Part shown: in pieces, positions 51,689 to 59,887 of the stretch
Layout: each line of letters starts with the position of its first letter
How positions within the stretch are numbered: position 1 is the first letter of the stretch
DNA from: an uncultured Clostridia bacterium
GTDB lineage: Bacteria; Bacillota; Clostridia; Peptostreptococcales; Anaerovoracaceae
NCBI GenBank assembly: GCA_947302715.1
Contig: CAMYVY010000010.1
Location: 20,115-84,114, forward strand
Direction: 5' to 3'
Length of the DNA stretch: 64,000 nucleotides
Made by a program: the position numbers and the translations under genes
Notes under the pieces: generated by a model
Database searches by the model: none
Told to the model about the DNA's origin: nothing
The model's input: the letters and a program-made list of their open reading frames with translations, nothing else

Positions 51689-53106
51689 AACTGATATTTG
51701 AAAAAAGCACACCGGGAAAAAAGATAGACGTAATAGGAAAATGCGATGTTGATTATGCTAACCTTCCTGCGGAATTCATGAGAGAAACTTCTCCGGCACT
51801 TCCCGAAATGAGCGAAGTCGATGTCGTCAGACATTATACGGAACTAAACCATAATGTACACGGCGTAAACTGCGGATTCTATCCGCTGGGTTCTTGTACA
51901 ATGAAGTACAATCCCAGGGTTGATGAAGATATGGCAGGACTCGAGTCTTTTTCCGGAATTCATCCGCTGGCACCAAAGGAAGCAACGGAGGGGTGTCAGG
52001 AAGTCCTTGAGACAGCATCGAAATATCTTTCTGAGATTTCAGGAATGGATGCGATGACATTCCAGCCGGCAGCAGGTGCACACGGTGAGTTCACCGGAGT
52101 TCTTTTGATTAAGCAGTACCATGAAAAACGTGGGGACACTGCCAGAACCAAGATCATAGTACCTGATTCTGCGCATGGAACAAATCCTGCGACAGCCGCC
52201 ATGTGCGGATATGAAGTTGTAAACATCGCTTCGAGTGAAGACGGATGCGTTGATTTGGATGCGCTTAAGGCAGTGCTCGGCCCCGACATCGCAGGCTTGA
52301 TGCTGACCAATCCGAACACCGTTGGAATCTTTGATGAAAACATTTTGGAGATAACAAGGTTGGTCCACGAGGCAGGCGGACTTTGCTATTACGATGGAGC
52401 AAATCTAAATGCAATCATGGGAGTTGTGCGTCCGGGAGATATGGGCTTTGATTGCATTCACATGAACCTTCATAAGACCTTCGCAACACCTCACGGTGGT
52501 GGCGGCCCCGGTGCAGGAGCCGTTGGTTGCAAGGAATTTCTCGCGGAATTCTTACCAAAGTCAGCGCTTCTCGAAGAGGGTGACGAACATCATATTCAGG
52601 TCAGATCATTTAACGGAAACTTCCTCGTCGTAGTAAGAGCCCTCACCTATATAATGTCTCTTGGAAGAGAGGGCATTCCTGAAGCTGCTGAGAATGCGGT
52701 TTTGAACGCTAACTATTTAATGAGAAAAATCCAGGGAACATTCGACCTCGCCTTTGACAGAATATGCATGCACGAATTCGTTCTTGATCTTTCGGAGTAT
52801 AAGAAGGAAACCGGTGTATCCGCACTTGATGTAGCCAAGTCTCTAATCGACTACGGAATGCATCCACCTACAATGTATTTCCCGCTCATAGTTCACGAAG
52901 CTCTAATGCTTGAACCAACAGAAACTGAGAGCAAGGAAACTCTTGACTGGGCGGCAGATGTATTCAAGGCAGTATACGAAAGAGGAAAGACTGATCCGGA
53001 ATACCTATTGAATTCACCGCATCATACTATAATCGGAAGACCCGATGAAGTTGGCGCTGCAAGAAATCCGATTTTGAGGTATAATAGCAAGGCGGAGGTA
53101 GAATAG
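51685..53106 (+). CDS. gcvPB: glycine dehydrogenase (decarboxylating) subunit 2
   Basis: 473 residues; PLP-binding half of the split P protein. The Schiff-base lysine is in HMNLHKTFATPHGGGGPGAG; other blocks are GFYPLGSCTMKYNP, FQPAAGAHGEFTG, PDSAHGTNPATAAMCGY and the C-terminal HHTIIGRPDEVGAARNP. GAAGGAGGTG site lies inside gcvPA. No lipoamide dehydrogenase (gcvL) is in this operon; it must be encoded elsewhere. Confidence 0.97.
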   Translation: MKLIFEKSTPGKKIDVIGKCDVDYANLPAEFMRETSPALPEMSEVDVVRHYTELNHNVHGVNCGFYPLGSCTMKYNPRVDEDMAGLESFSGIHPLAPKEATEGCQEVLETASKYLSEISGMDAMTFQPAAGAHGEFTGVLLIKQYHEKRGDTARTKIIVPDSAHGTNPATAAMCGYEVVNIASSEDGCVDLDALKAVLGPDIAGLMLTNPNTVGIFDENILEITRLVHEAGGLCYYDGANLNAIMGVVRPGDMGFDCIHMNLHKTFATPHGGGGPGAGAVGCKEFLAEFLPKSALLEEGDEHHIQVRSFNGNFLVVVRALTYIMSLGREGIPEAAENAVLNANYLMRKIQGTFDLAFDRICMHEFVLDLSEYKKETGVSALDVAKSLIDYGMHPPTMYFPLIVHEALMLEPTETESKETLDWAADVFKAVYERGKTDPEYLLNSPHHTIIGRPDEVGAARNPILRYNSKAEVE

Positions 53107-53107
53107 A

Positions 53108-54199
53108 ATGAAATACGATAGAGTATATAATTTTTCCGCCGGTCCCGCAATGATGCCGGAGCCGGTGCTTGAAGAAATAAGAGACGAGATGCTTAATTAC
53201 AGGGGAAGTGGCATGAGTGTAATGGAAATGTCACATCGCTCTGCGGTCTTTCAGCAGATAGTTGATGAGGCGGAGGCCGACCTAAGAGAACTCATGAACA
53301 TTCCCGATAATTATGAGGTCCTCTTCATTCAGGGCGGCGCAACGCTTCAATTTGCAGCGATTCCGTGGAACCTCATGAAGAATGGAAAGGCAGTTTACAT
53401 AGAGACGGGCGCATGGTCAAAGAAGGCGATTCAGGAAGCCAAGAAATACGGTGAAGTAATAGTTGCGGCATCGTCCGCGGACAAAAACTACAGCTATATA
53501 CCTGACTGCTCCGACCTCGATATTCCGGAGGATGCTGACTATGTATATATCTGTGAAAACGAGACCATACACGGTGTAACCTGGCAGACGCTTCCGAACA
53601 CAAAGGGACATATCCTCGTCTCCGATCAAAGCTCAATGTTCCTCTCTCAGCCCTGCAATGTTTCCGATTACGGAATGATTTATGCGGGAGTTCAGAAGAA
53701 CGTTGGTCCTGCAGGTATGGTAGTTGCAATCATCAGAAAGGATTTGATTCGTGAGGATCTCGATCCAAAGATGCCAATCTACATGCGCTACGACATCCAG
53801 AGAGATAACGGCTCCATGTACAATACTCCAAACTGCTGGGCAATCTATTGCTGCGGAAAGGTGTTCAAATATCTAAAGAGCATCGGTGGACTCGAAGCCA
53901 TGCACAAAATTAACGTAGAGAAGGCGAAAGTAATCTACGATTTCCTTGATTCATCAGAAATGTTTAAGGGAACCGTCGAACCTGAATTCCGCTCGCTCAT
54001 GAACATACCGTTCGTTACGGAAAGTGCGGAACTGGATGCAGAGGTCGTCAAGGCAACAAAGGCGGCAGGCTACGATAACCTGAAGGGCCACAAGAGTGTC
54101 GGCGGACTCCGCGCCAGCGTCTACAACGCAATGCCGAAGGAAGGTGCCGAAGCACTTGTCGGATTCTTAAAGGAATTTGAAGCAAACTACGGTAAATAG
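53108..54199 (+). CDS. serC: phosphoserine aminotransferase
   Basis: 363 residues, full length. Converts 3-phosphohydroxypyruvate and Glu to phosphoserine (serine synthesis), reversibly. VYNFSAGPAMMPEPVLEE, RGSGMSVMEMSHRS, FIQGGATLQFAAIPWNL, the PLP-lysine block YAGVQKNVGPAGMVV and GHKSVGGLRASVYNAM. The ATG is 2 bp past the gcvPB stop and its GGAGG site is inside that gene, so it is in the glycine-riboswitch operon. It couples glycine supply to the serine pool. Confidence 0.97.
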   Translation: MKYDRVYNFSAGPAMMPEPVLEEIRDEMLNYRGSGMSVMEMSHRSAVFQQIVDEAEADLRELMNIPDNYEVLFIQGGATLQFAAIPWNLMKNGKAVYIETGAWSKKAIQEAKKYGEVIVAASSADKNYSYIPDCSDLDIPEDADYVYICENETIHGVTWQTLPNTKGHILVSDQSSMFLSQPCNVSDYGMIYAGVQKNVGPAGMVVAIIRKDLIREDLDPKMPIYMRYDIQRDNGSMYNTPNCWAIYCCGKVFKYLKSIGGLEAMHKINVEKAKVIYDFLDSSEMFKGTVEPEFRSLMNIPFVTESAELDAEVVKATKAAGYDNLKGHKSVGGLRASVYNAMPKEGAEALVGFLKEFEANYGK

Positions 54200-54296
54200 A
54201 AAATGTCGTCGGTTCGCGATTAATGGTGAATATGGTATTCGATCGGCGAGCGGTCAAATATCAAATAGAGAAGCTGTATAAATGGGTTAGGTGATT

Positions 54297-54908
54297 ATGG
54301 ATAAAACGATGATAATAGAAATTGTAGGATATGTGGGATCAGCCTTAGTGCTGGTCTCATTCCTAATGACCTCAGTGTTCAAGCTGAGGATAGTTAATAC
54401 CATCGGCAGCTTTATCTTCATGATTTATGCACTTATCATACATTCGTACCCGACAGCAATCATGAATTTCTGCCTGGTGTTAATTAACCTGCACTTCCTC
54501 TGGAAGATGAGGGCGACGGGGAAAGAATACGAAATGGTAAAACTAAGCTCCGGCGACAAATATCTGAAGTATTTTCTTGATAGACAGGAAAGCGATATAG
54601 AAGCTTGCTTTCCCGGCATCAAGATCCCCGATATTTCGGAAGATGAAAAGTGCTATATGGTTACTTGTAACGGTGCGCCCGCGGGACTTACCATAGGAAA
54701 GGAAAGTTCCGACGGCAATTTCGATTTGATTCTCGATTATACTCTTCCCGAATACAGGGACTTCTCGATAGGAACCTTCCTCATGGGCAAACTCAAAAGT
54801 GAGGGGATAAAAAGTCTGCGCTATAGCGGCCCCACGGAGCACCACATGGATTATCTGAACAAGATGGGCTTTACCGGAAATGACGGCGTCTTCGTAAAGG
54901 AATTATAG
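54297..54908 (+). CDS. YgjV-like membrane protein with C-terminal GNAT-like domain
   Basis: 203 residues. Residues 1-70: three membrane helices (IIEIVGYVGSALVLVSFLMTS; VNTIGSFIFMIYALII; AIMNFCLVLINLHFLW), matching the YgjV family. Residues ~85-203 look like a degenerate acetyltransferase: YTLPEYRDFSIGTFLMGKL resembles the CoA-binding helix and YLNKMGF the terminal strand. ATG 54297 is preferred over GTG 54291 for its spacing from GGTTAGG. No partner or substrate is evident. It converges with the DUF4956 gene (6-bp overlap). Confidence 0.78.
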   Translation: MDKTMIIEIVGYVGSALVLVSFLMTSVFKLRIVNTIGSFIFMIYALIIHSYPTAIMNFCLVLINLHFLWKMRATGKEYEMVKLSSGDKYLKYFLDRQESDIEACFPGIKIPDISEDEKCYMVTCNGAPAGLTIGKESSDGNFDLILDYTLPEYRDFSIGTFLMGKLKSEGIKSLRYSGPTEHHMDYLNKMGFTGNDGVFVKEL

Positions 54909-55571
54909 CTCGTTCTTTTCCTTCTGAACCAGCCCGAGGGAGATCGACAGATTTCCGTTTCTGCATCTAATCGCGTCGATTAGTTCCTTGTCGAAACCTG
55001 GTTCCCTCATTACCACTCTATAAGTAAGCTCGTACATGGTTCCCATGTTTGTGGTTTTGACTGTGCGTAGCTTGGACTTGCTTGTATACTGAAGAAAGAG
55101 GTCATCAAAGATTCCGTTGTAACTGAGGTCCTCAGGGATTGTAACCCTGAGGTCTCTTTCTGTTGAGCCGTTCTCGCCGAAGCCGATTTTGTCCAGTAAG
55201 AAAAGAGATGCCAGGACTATTGCGGTTATAAATACTCCCAGTGTGAGGAATCCCATACCTATTGCGAGGCCAACCGCCATCTCGAAAAATATGAAGGCGA
55301 TTTCTCTTGCGGTGCCCGGAGCGCTGCGGAATCTCACGAGACCGAATGCGCCGAGAACGGCGACGGATGTACCCAGGTTTCCGTTTACTATCATGATTAC
55401 CGATGCAACCAGAAGCGGCAATATCGCCAGAACAACCGAAAGGTTGCTTCCGCTGGTATCGGTATGTTTAAAAATAATCGATATGATGAGACCTACAAGG
55501 AGCGCCGTTCCAAGCGCCAGAACCACACTTACCATATTGAAAGTTGCCGTATTGAAAACACTACCTAACAT
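54903..55571 (-). CDS. DUF4956 membrane protein
   Basis: 222 residues. N-terminal half has four membrane helices including the signature LVRFRSAPGTAREIAFIFFEMAVGLAIGMG; the cytosolic end has a ferredoxin-like fold. The family nearly always accompanies VTC-type polyphosphate polymerase genes. It overlaps the VTC gene by 7 bp (coupled translation). Last gene of a three-gene minus-strand operon; role unknown, perhaps a channel or scaffold for the polymerase. Confidence 0.9.
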   Translation of the reverse strand: MLGSVFNTATFNMVSVVLALGTALLVGLIISIIFKHTDTSGSNLSVVLAILPLLVASVIMIVNGNLGTSVAVLGAFGLVRFRSAPGTAREIAFIFFEMAVGLAIGMGFLTLGVFITAIVLASLFLLDKIGFGENGSTERDLRVTIPEDLSYNGIFDDLFLQYTSKSKLRTVKTTNMGTMYELTYRVVMREPGFDKELIDAIRCRNGNLSISLGLVQKEKNEL

Positions 55572-56317
55572 GCCACGTTCCTCCTATTGTTCCAATTCTC
55601 TTCTCTGTGTAACATAAAACCATCAAAATCAAATGCGCCCATATCGCGTTTATAGAAATTGCCGTACTTCGAAAATGAGGCGGGATATATCTGAAGGTCC
55701 GAAAGTATCTTTGTAAACCAAAGAGGTGTACTTCCCATGACCTTGCTTTCCATAAGGTAATAACCGTCAGGGATTAATAGACTTCCGTGATCGCCGCATT
55801 CCAGGCCCATCTCCGTCTTTCGACTTCTTATTCTTGCATCAAAGGTCACTCTGAAGTCGTTATCCTCTTTTCCAAAGAGCGCGATTCTGTCATATGCCAG
55901 ATAGAGGCCCCTCTGAAGGTCGTACCTTTTCAGAAAGAAGTCGAGTTCTCTTAGAATTTGCGAGTCCTTGCTCGGCCTAATCCCATTATCCAGATAATCA
56001 TAGGCCTCCTTAAGAGAAAGCTGTATTCTCCTCTTGTTCACAACCTTCTTGTATTTCTTCTTGACCTCCAGAAACACCTTCGAATCAAGCGATGGGATGC
56101 CATAACTTCTCAGTCTCAGCTTTTCCTTATAGACCGGTTTTTCGATAGATCTTCTTATGAGAAGCGAGTCCGGTGTGTCGTAATAAATGTTGCAAATAGT
56201 ATGCTCTCCGTATTCGTCCTCCTCCATGAATGGGGAAAGGGCAACTCTGAGATTGTCGTAGATGCTCCTTGACATTATGTATTTCTTTTCTACTCTGTTA
56301 AAAACCGTTTGTGCCAT
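55565..56317 (-). CDS. VTC-domain polyphosphate polymerase-like protein
   Basis: 250 residues. Tunnel-fold domain that in yeast Vtc4 makes polyphosphate from ATP. Key basic and acidic residues of the tunnel are visible: FNRVEKKYIMS, IYYDTPDS, YKEKLRLRSYG, KVFLEVKKKYKKVVNKRR, and the C-terminal YYLMESKVMGS. AAAGGAG before ATG at 56317. Operon with a metallo-beta-lactamase protein upstream and DUF4956 downstream. Bacterial members are untested for the most part, so polyphosphate synthesis is family inference. Confidence 0.9.
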   Translation of the reverse strand: MAQTVFNRVEKKYIMSRSIYDNLRVALSPFMEEDEYGEHTICNIYYDTPDSLLIRRSIEKPVYKEKLRLRSYGIPSLDSKVFLEVKKKYKKVVNKRRIQLSLKEAYDYLDNGIRPSKDSQILRELDFFLKRYDLQRGLYLAYDRIALFGKEDNDFRVTFDARIRSRKTEMGLECGDHGSLLIPDGYYLMESKVMGSTPLWFTKILSDLQIYPASFSKYGNFYKRDMGAFDFDGFMLHREENWNNRRNVAC

Positions 56318-56352
56318 GAACTACTCCTTTCCGATTGTCTCCTCTTTGTTCG

Positions 56353-57240
56353 TCATATAGTGCTCTGAGATACCTTAAGCTTGCTGCCGTCACTCGTAAT
56401 CGTTATATCTCCATTCCTTGTTTCGAAAACCTGAGTCCGGTGTGTTTTAAGATATTCCAGAACCTTGTTGTCAGCGGGGTTTTTGTCTGAGGTGCAGATA
56501 GCGGCGCATGTCGGTTTTGTTGCAGCAAAGAGTTCATTGAGCGCAAGGTTGAAAACTCCATGATGCGGAATCTTTAGGAAGTCGCAGTCCCTGTCAGCTT
56601 TCTTTTTAAGCCATTCGCGTGTAAGCTGCTTCTCCGCATCTCCCATGAAGATCATCGTATTTTCTCCGTGAGTAATCGTGGTTATCAGAGAAAAGTTATT
56701 ATCCATCTCAACTACACCTTCAGGTATTTCATATGATGAAGGGGGCTCCACCAAAACCTCCGCGCCTCTAAAATCGAAATTCATGTCCTTCGTAAGCTTA
56801 GTAACGATAGTGTCGTTATCCTTAACCGACTGCTCGAGTGCCAGGACAAATTCGGTATAGTCAGAGCCTGTCCCCTCATAGTCCGGGATGATAACCTCGG
56901 TAACGGGAATGTTTTCGAGAACCGTATCGGCACCTCCCACGTGGTCCTTATCAAAGTGAGTGATGATCATGGTGTCGATACTCTTGATGCCTAGGTTTGT
57001 AATGTAGTCTGAGATTTCCTGTCCGTCATCCTCTTCTCCGGCATCTATTAGCATCGCGTGGTCATCCTCGGTTATAACGATGGCATCAGCTTTACCGACC
57101 TTCAGTATCCTTGTCACCAAGGTCGAAATGGCCTCCGCATCTACATTCTTCTGTGTTATGCCGAGAAAGATCATCACGACCGACAGCACGCCCGCGCATA
57201 CTGCCAGCATTATCTTTTCGTTCCTCTTAATTTTCGTCAT
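56353..57240 (-). CDS. membrane-anchored ComEC-like metallo-beta-lactamase hydrolase
   Basis: 295 residues from ATG 57240, which has AGGAGG 5 bases upstream; an earlier start at 57279 is less likely. One N-terminal membrane helix (about 9-27), then an extracellular MBL fold: MLIDAGEEDDGQEI, THFDKDHVGGAD (metal motif), FMGDAEKQLTREWL and IPHHGVFNLALNE. This is the ComEC C-terminal-type hydrolase without the DNA channel, possibly a nuclease or phosphodiesterase. First gene of the VTC operon. Confidence 0.9.
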   Translation of the reverse strand: MTKIKRNEKIMLAVCAGVLSVVMIFLGITQKNVDAEAISTLVTRILKVGKADAIVITEDDHAMLIDAGEEDDGQEISDYITNLGIKSIDTMIITHFDKDHVGGADTVLENIPVTEVIIPDYEGTGSDYTEFVLALEQSVKDNDTIVTKLTKDMNFDFRGAEVLVEPPSSYEIPEGVVEMDNNFSLITTITHGENTMIFMGDAEKQLTREWLKKKADRDCDFLKIPHHGVFNLALNELFAATKPTCAAICTSDKNPADNKVLEYLKTHRTQVFETRNGDITITSDGSKLKVSQSTI

Positions 57241-57496
57241 ACATTCCTCCTGTCCCAAATTCCTGAATCTTCGATTCAAGTCTTGATGCGTAATTCCTAA
57301 TTCCTGAACCTTTGATACGTCTATGTTGGTTGTTATTTTTACGTAGGATTATTAGAATAAAATTAGACGTGCTTTTTGATTGATAGAAATCATGGTATAA
57401 TAATCACTATAAAAGTAAGAATATTTGGACTTTATTTAGACTGCAAAAAACACATGAAAATTCCAAAAGTAGGACATCAAAAGAATGGAGGAGCCT

Positions 57497-58687
57497 ATGG
57501 ACAAAGCTTTAATTGAACGAATCAATGAAACTGTGGTAGCCCTTGAACCGGAATTAAAGGAGCTAACGCTGAACATTCACAGCAATCCGGAACTGGGAAA
57601 CAACGAATTTAAGGCCTATGCTTGGCAGCTTGACCTTTTGAGAAAATACGGATTCGAGATTACCGAGCAGTTCTGCAACATACCGACTGCATATAAGGCA
57701 GTGTACAAGGGGAAGAAGCCGGGCCCGAAGATTGCTATGCTCGCTGAATACGATGCACTTCCCAAAATTGGTCACGCCTGTGGACATAATCTGATTTGCA
57801 TGATGTCCGTTGGTTCGGGTATTGCAATGAGAGAATACGCCGACGAATTTGGCGGGGAAATATATGTAATCGGAACACCGGCAGAGGAAACAGAAGGAGC
57901 AAAGGTTCACATGTCGGACATTGGTGCCTTTGATGACATGGATGTTGTCATGATGGCCCATCCCGATGACCATGACGGAAGCTCCTGGAACACGATGGCA
58001 ATGGTGTGCAGAAGTTATGAATTCTTTGGACGAAACGCTCACGCGGCATCTGCGCCTGAGGAGGGCGTTAACGCTCTTGATGCAATCATCAATATGTTTA
58101 ACCTGGTCAATGCGATGAGACAGCAAACCAAGGACATGGTGAGAATCCATGGAATTATAACTCACGGAGGCGAAGCTCCAAACATCATTCCCGATTATAC
58201 GCGTGCTCTCTTCTATATTCGTTCACCGAAATGGGCTGAACTTGAAGAATTAGAGAAGAGGGTAGAGGCATGCGCTGCCGGTGCTGCTGCTGCGACCGGA
58301 ACGACATATAAGATTAATCCGGAGGAAGTGGACTTCATGGATACCAACAGCAATATGTATCTCAACAGGCTTGCATGTGATTCCATGGAAGAGCTCGGCG
58401 TTCCAATGCAGTGGATTGGCGACATCACGACGATGGGTTCATCCGATCTTGGAAACGTAAGCTACAGATGTCCGTCGATTCAGATAAATAACAGCCTCGG
58501 CACATATCCCGGTGGAAAGAAATATGTTCCGCATACGCCGGAATTTGCTGAACTTGCATGTTCAGAATGGGCGATAGATCATGCCTTCGAATTCATCAAA
58601 GGCTTTGTGCTAACCGCATGTAAGCTAATGGCCGAACCGGAGCACCTTGCCGCGATCAAAGAAGAATTTGCGAGACTGAAAAACTAA
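57497..58687 (+). CDS. M20-family amidohydrolase (AbgB-like), second copy
   Basis: 396 residues; close relative of 41999-43174 with the same metal blocks (MLAEYDALPKIGHACGHNL, GTPAEETEGAKVHM, FFGRNAHAASAPEEGVNAL, SSDLGNVSYRCPSIQ). Presumed hydrolase of acylated or p-aminobenzoyl amino acids. ATG 57497 chosen: GGAGGAG is directly upstream, while the ATG at 57485 overlaps that site. It converges with the CPG2-like gene (4-bp overlap). Confidence 0.92.
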   Translation: MDKALIERINETVVALEPELKELTLNIHSNPELGNNEFKAYAWQLDLLRKYGFEITEQFCNIPTAYKAVYKGKKPGPKIAMLAEYDALPKIGHACGHNLICMMSVGSGIAMREYADEFGGEIYVIGTPAEETEGAKVHMSDIGAFDDMDVVMMAHPDDHDGSSWNTMAMVCRSYEFFGRNAHAASAPEEGVNALDAIINMFNLVNAMRQQTKDMVRIHGIITHGGEAPNIIPDYTRALFYIRSPKWAELEELEKRVEACAAGAAAATGTTYKINPEEVDFMDTNSNMYLNRLACDSMEELGVPMQWIGDITTMGSSDLGNVSYRCPSIQINNSLGTYPGGKKYVPHTPEFAELACSEWAIDHAFEFIKGFVLTACKLMAEPEHLAAIKEEFARLKN

Positions 58688-59874
58688 TTTTCCGAGAGTA
58701 GGCGGCGTATGGTATTAGCCAGCAGGTCGTATCTTGGTTCGACCGTATCGAGCAGGAAGTATTCCTCGGGGCTGTGGAGTCCTTCACCATGAGGACCACA
58801 AGCATCAAGGACAGGAGTGCCACCGCCGGAAACAAAGCTGGCGTCCGATGCACCGCCCGCACTCTCAAATCCGAATTCGTAGTTCATCTTAGCAGCTTCT
58901 TCCTTTAGCACTTCTACCATGTACTTCGTTTCCTCTGTTAGAACCATCGGAGGCATGTCGCTGTACTTTAGCCATTCGGCTTTGATGCCCGGAATCGTTG
59001 GATTCGCGGACAGTTCATCGAAGGCTTTCTCCAATTCCTCAAGCTGATAGTATTCCTTGATTCGAACATCTATCTTTAAGTGCGCGTGATCAGGAACTGT
59101 GTTTGATGCAGTTCCGCCCTCTATAATCGTGGGTGTAACTGTGAGACCGGGAAGGCTGTTGTTGTACTTCATGCAGAGGTCTATCCATCTGGCCATTTCA
59201 GCGATTGCATTGATTCCCTTGTCCGGGGCATTTCCCGCGTGCGAAGCGCGACCATAAAGATCCACCCAGTATTCCATTGCGCCTTTTCTTTCATAAACAA
59301 AGTCACCGTTGATTCTTCCGGGCTCCATGTCGAAGGCGAATTTAGCATTTCCGGCGATCTCGATTGTGAGCTGCCCACTGTCCGGGGAACCAAATTCTTC
59401 ATCAGAATTATTGACTATTGCAAAGCACTTGTCCGGGAATTCATGGCGCAGTTCCTTGATTAGATAGAGCGCCATCAGGTCTCCGGCCTTCATGTCGGCA
59501 GCACCGGGACCACGAACCTTGTTCCCGTCGATTGTGAAGGGACGTTCACTTACAGTTCCCGCAGGGAATACTGTATCCATATGACCGATGAACATGATGT
59601 CCCATGGTTTCTCTTGATCGGCGGAACCCGAATTCTTCGCATTCGGCGAATCTACCGTATGCTTTAGAGTATGGTTCACATCATGCGTTGTTGCAATTAT
59701 GTGTGGAATGTCCCTCGGCTTAAGAGACCTGCGCGTAACAAAGAGTCCCTCTTCACGATATAGTTTTTCCAATGCATCGGCCATTCTGTGGACACCTTCG
59801 ACATCTGCAGTTCCGCTGTCGATGTTGACCAGCATCTCGAGTTCTTCCATATATTTTTCTAAATCGATTCCCAT
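58684..59874 (-). CDS. M20-family peptidase (carboxypeptidase G2-like)
   Basis: 396 residues. Zinc exopeptidase for C-terminal Glu or related acyl-amino acids. Metal and catalytic residues: FIGHMDTVFPAGT, GPGAADMKAGDLMALYL, NNSDEEFGSPDS, GRASHAGNAPDKGINAI, and SDASFVSGGGTPVLDACGP, GEGLHSPEEY. A 20-residue low-complexity insert (SPNAKNSGSADQE) precedes the first metal histidine. ATG 59874 is chosen for its AAAGGA site and because it clears the upstream gene; the longer frame to 59925 would overlap it. Likely co-transcribed with the D-aminoacylase-like gene 13 bp upstream. Confidence 0.92.
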   Translation of the reverse strand: MGIDLEKYMEELEMLVNIDSGTADVEGVHRMADALEKLYREEGLFVTRRSLKPRDIPHIIATTHDVNHTLKHTVDSPNAKNSGSADQEKPWDIMFIGHMDTVFPAGTVSERPFTIDGNKVRGPGAADMKAGDLMALYLIKELRHEFPDKCFAIVNNSDEEFGSPDSGQLTIEIAGNAKFAFDMEPGRINGDFVYERKGAMEYWVDLYGRASHAGNAPDKGINAIAEMARWIDLCMKYNNSLPGLTVTPTIIEGGTASNTVPDHAHLKIDVRIKEYYQLEELEKAFDELSANPTIPGIKAEWLKYSDMPPMVLTEETKYMVEVLKEEAAKMNYEFGFESAGGASDASFVSGGGTPVLDACGPHGEGLHSPEEYFLLDTVEPRYDLLANTIRRLLSEN

Positions 59875-59887
59875 AAGCGTGTCCTTT

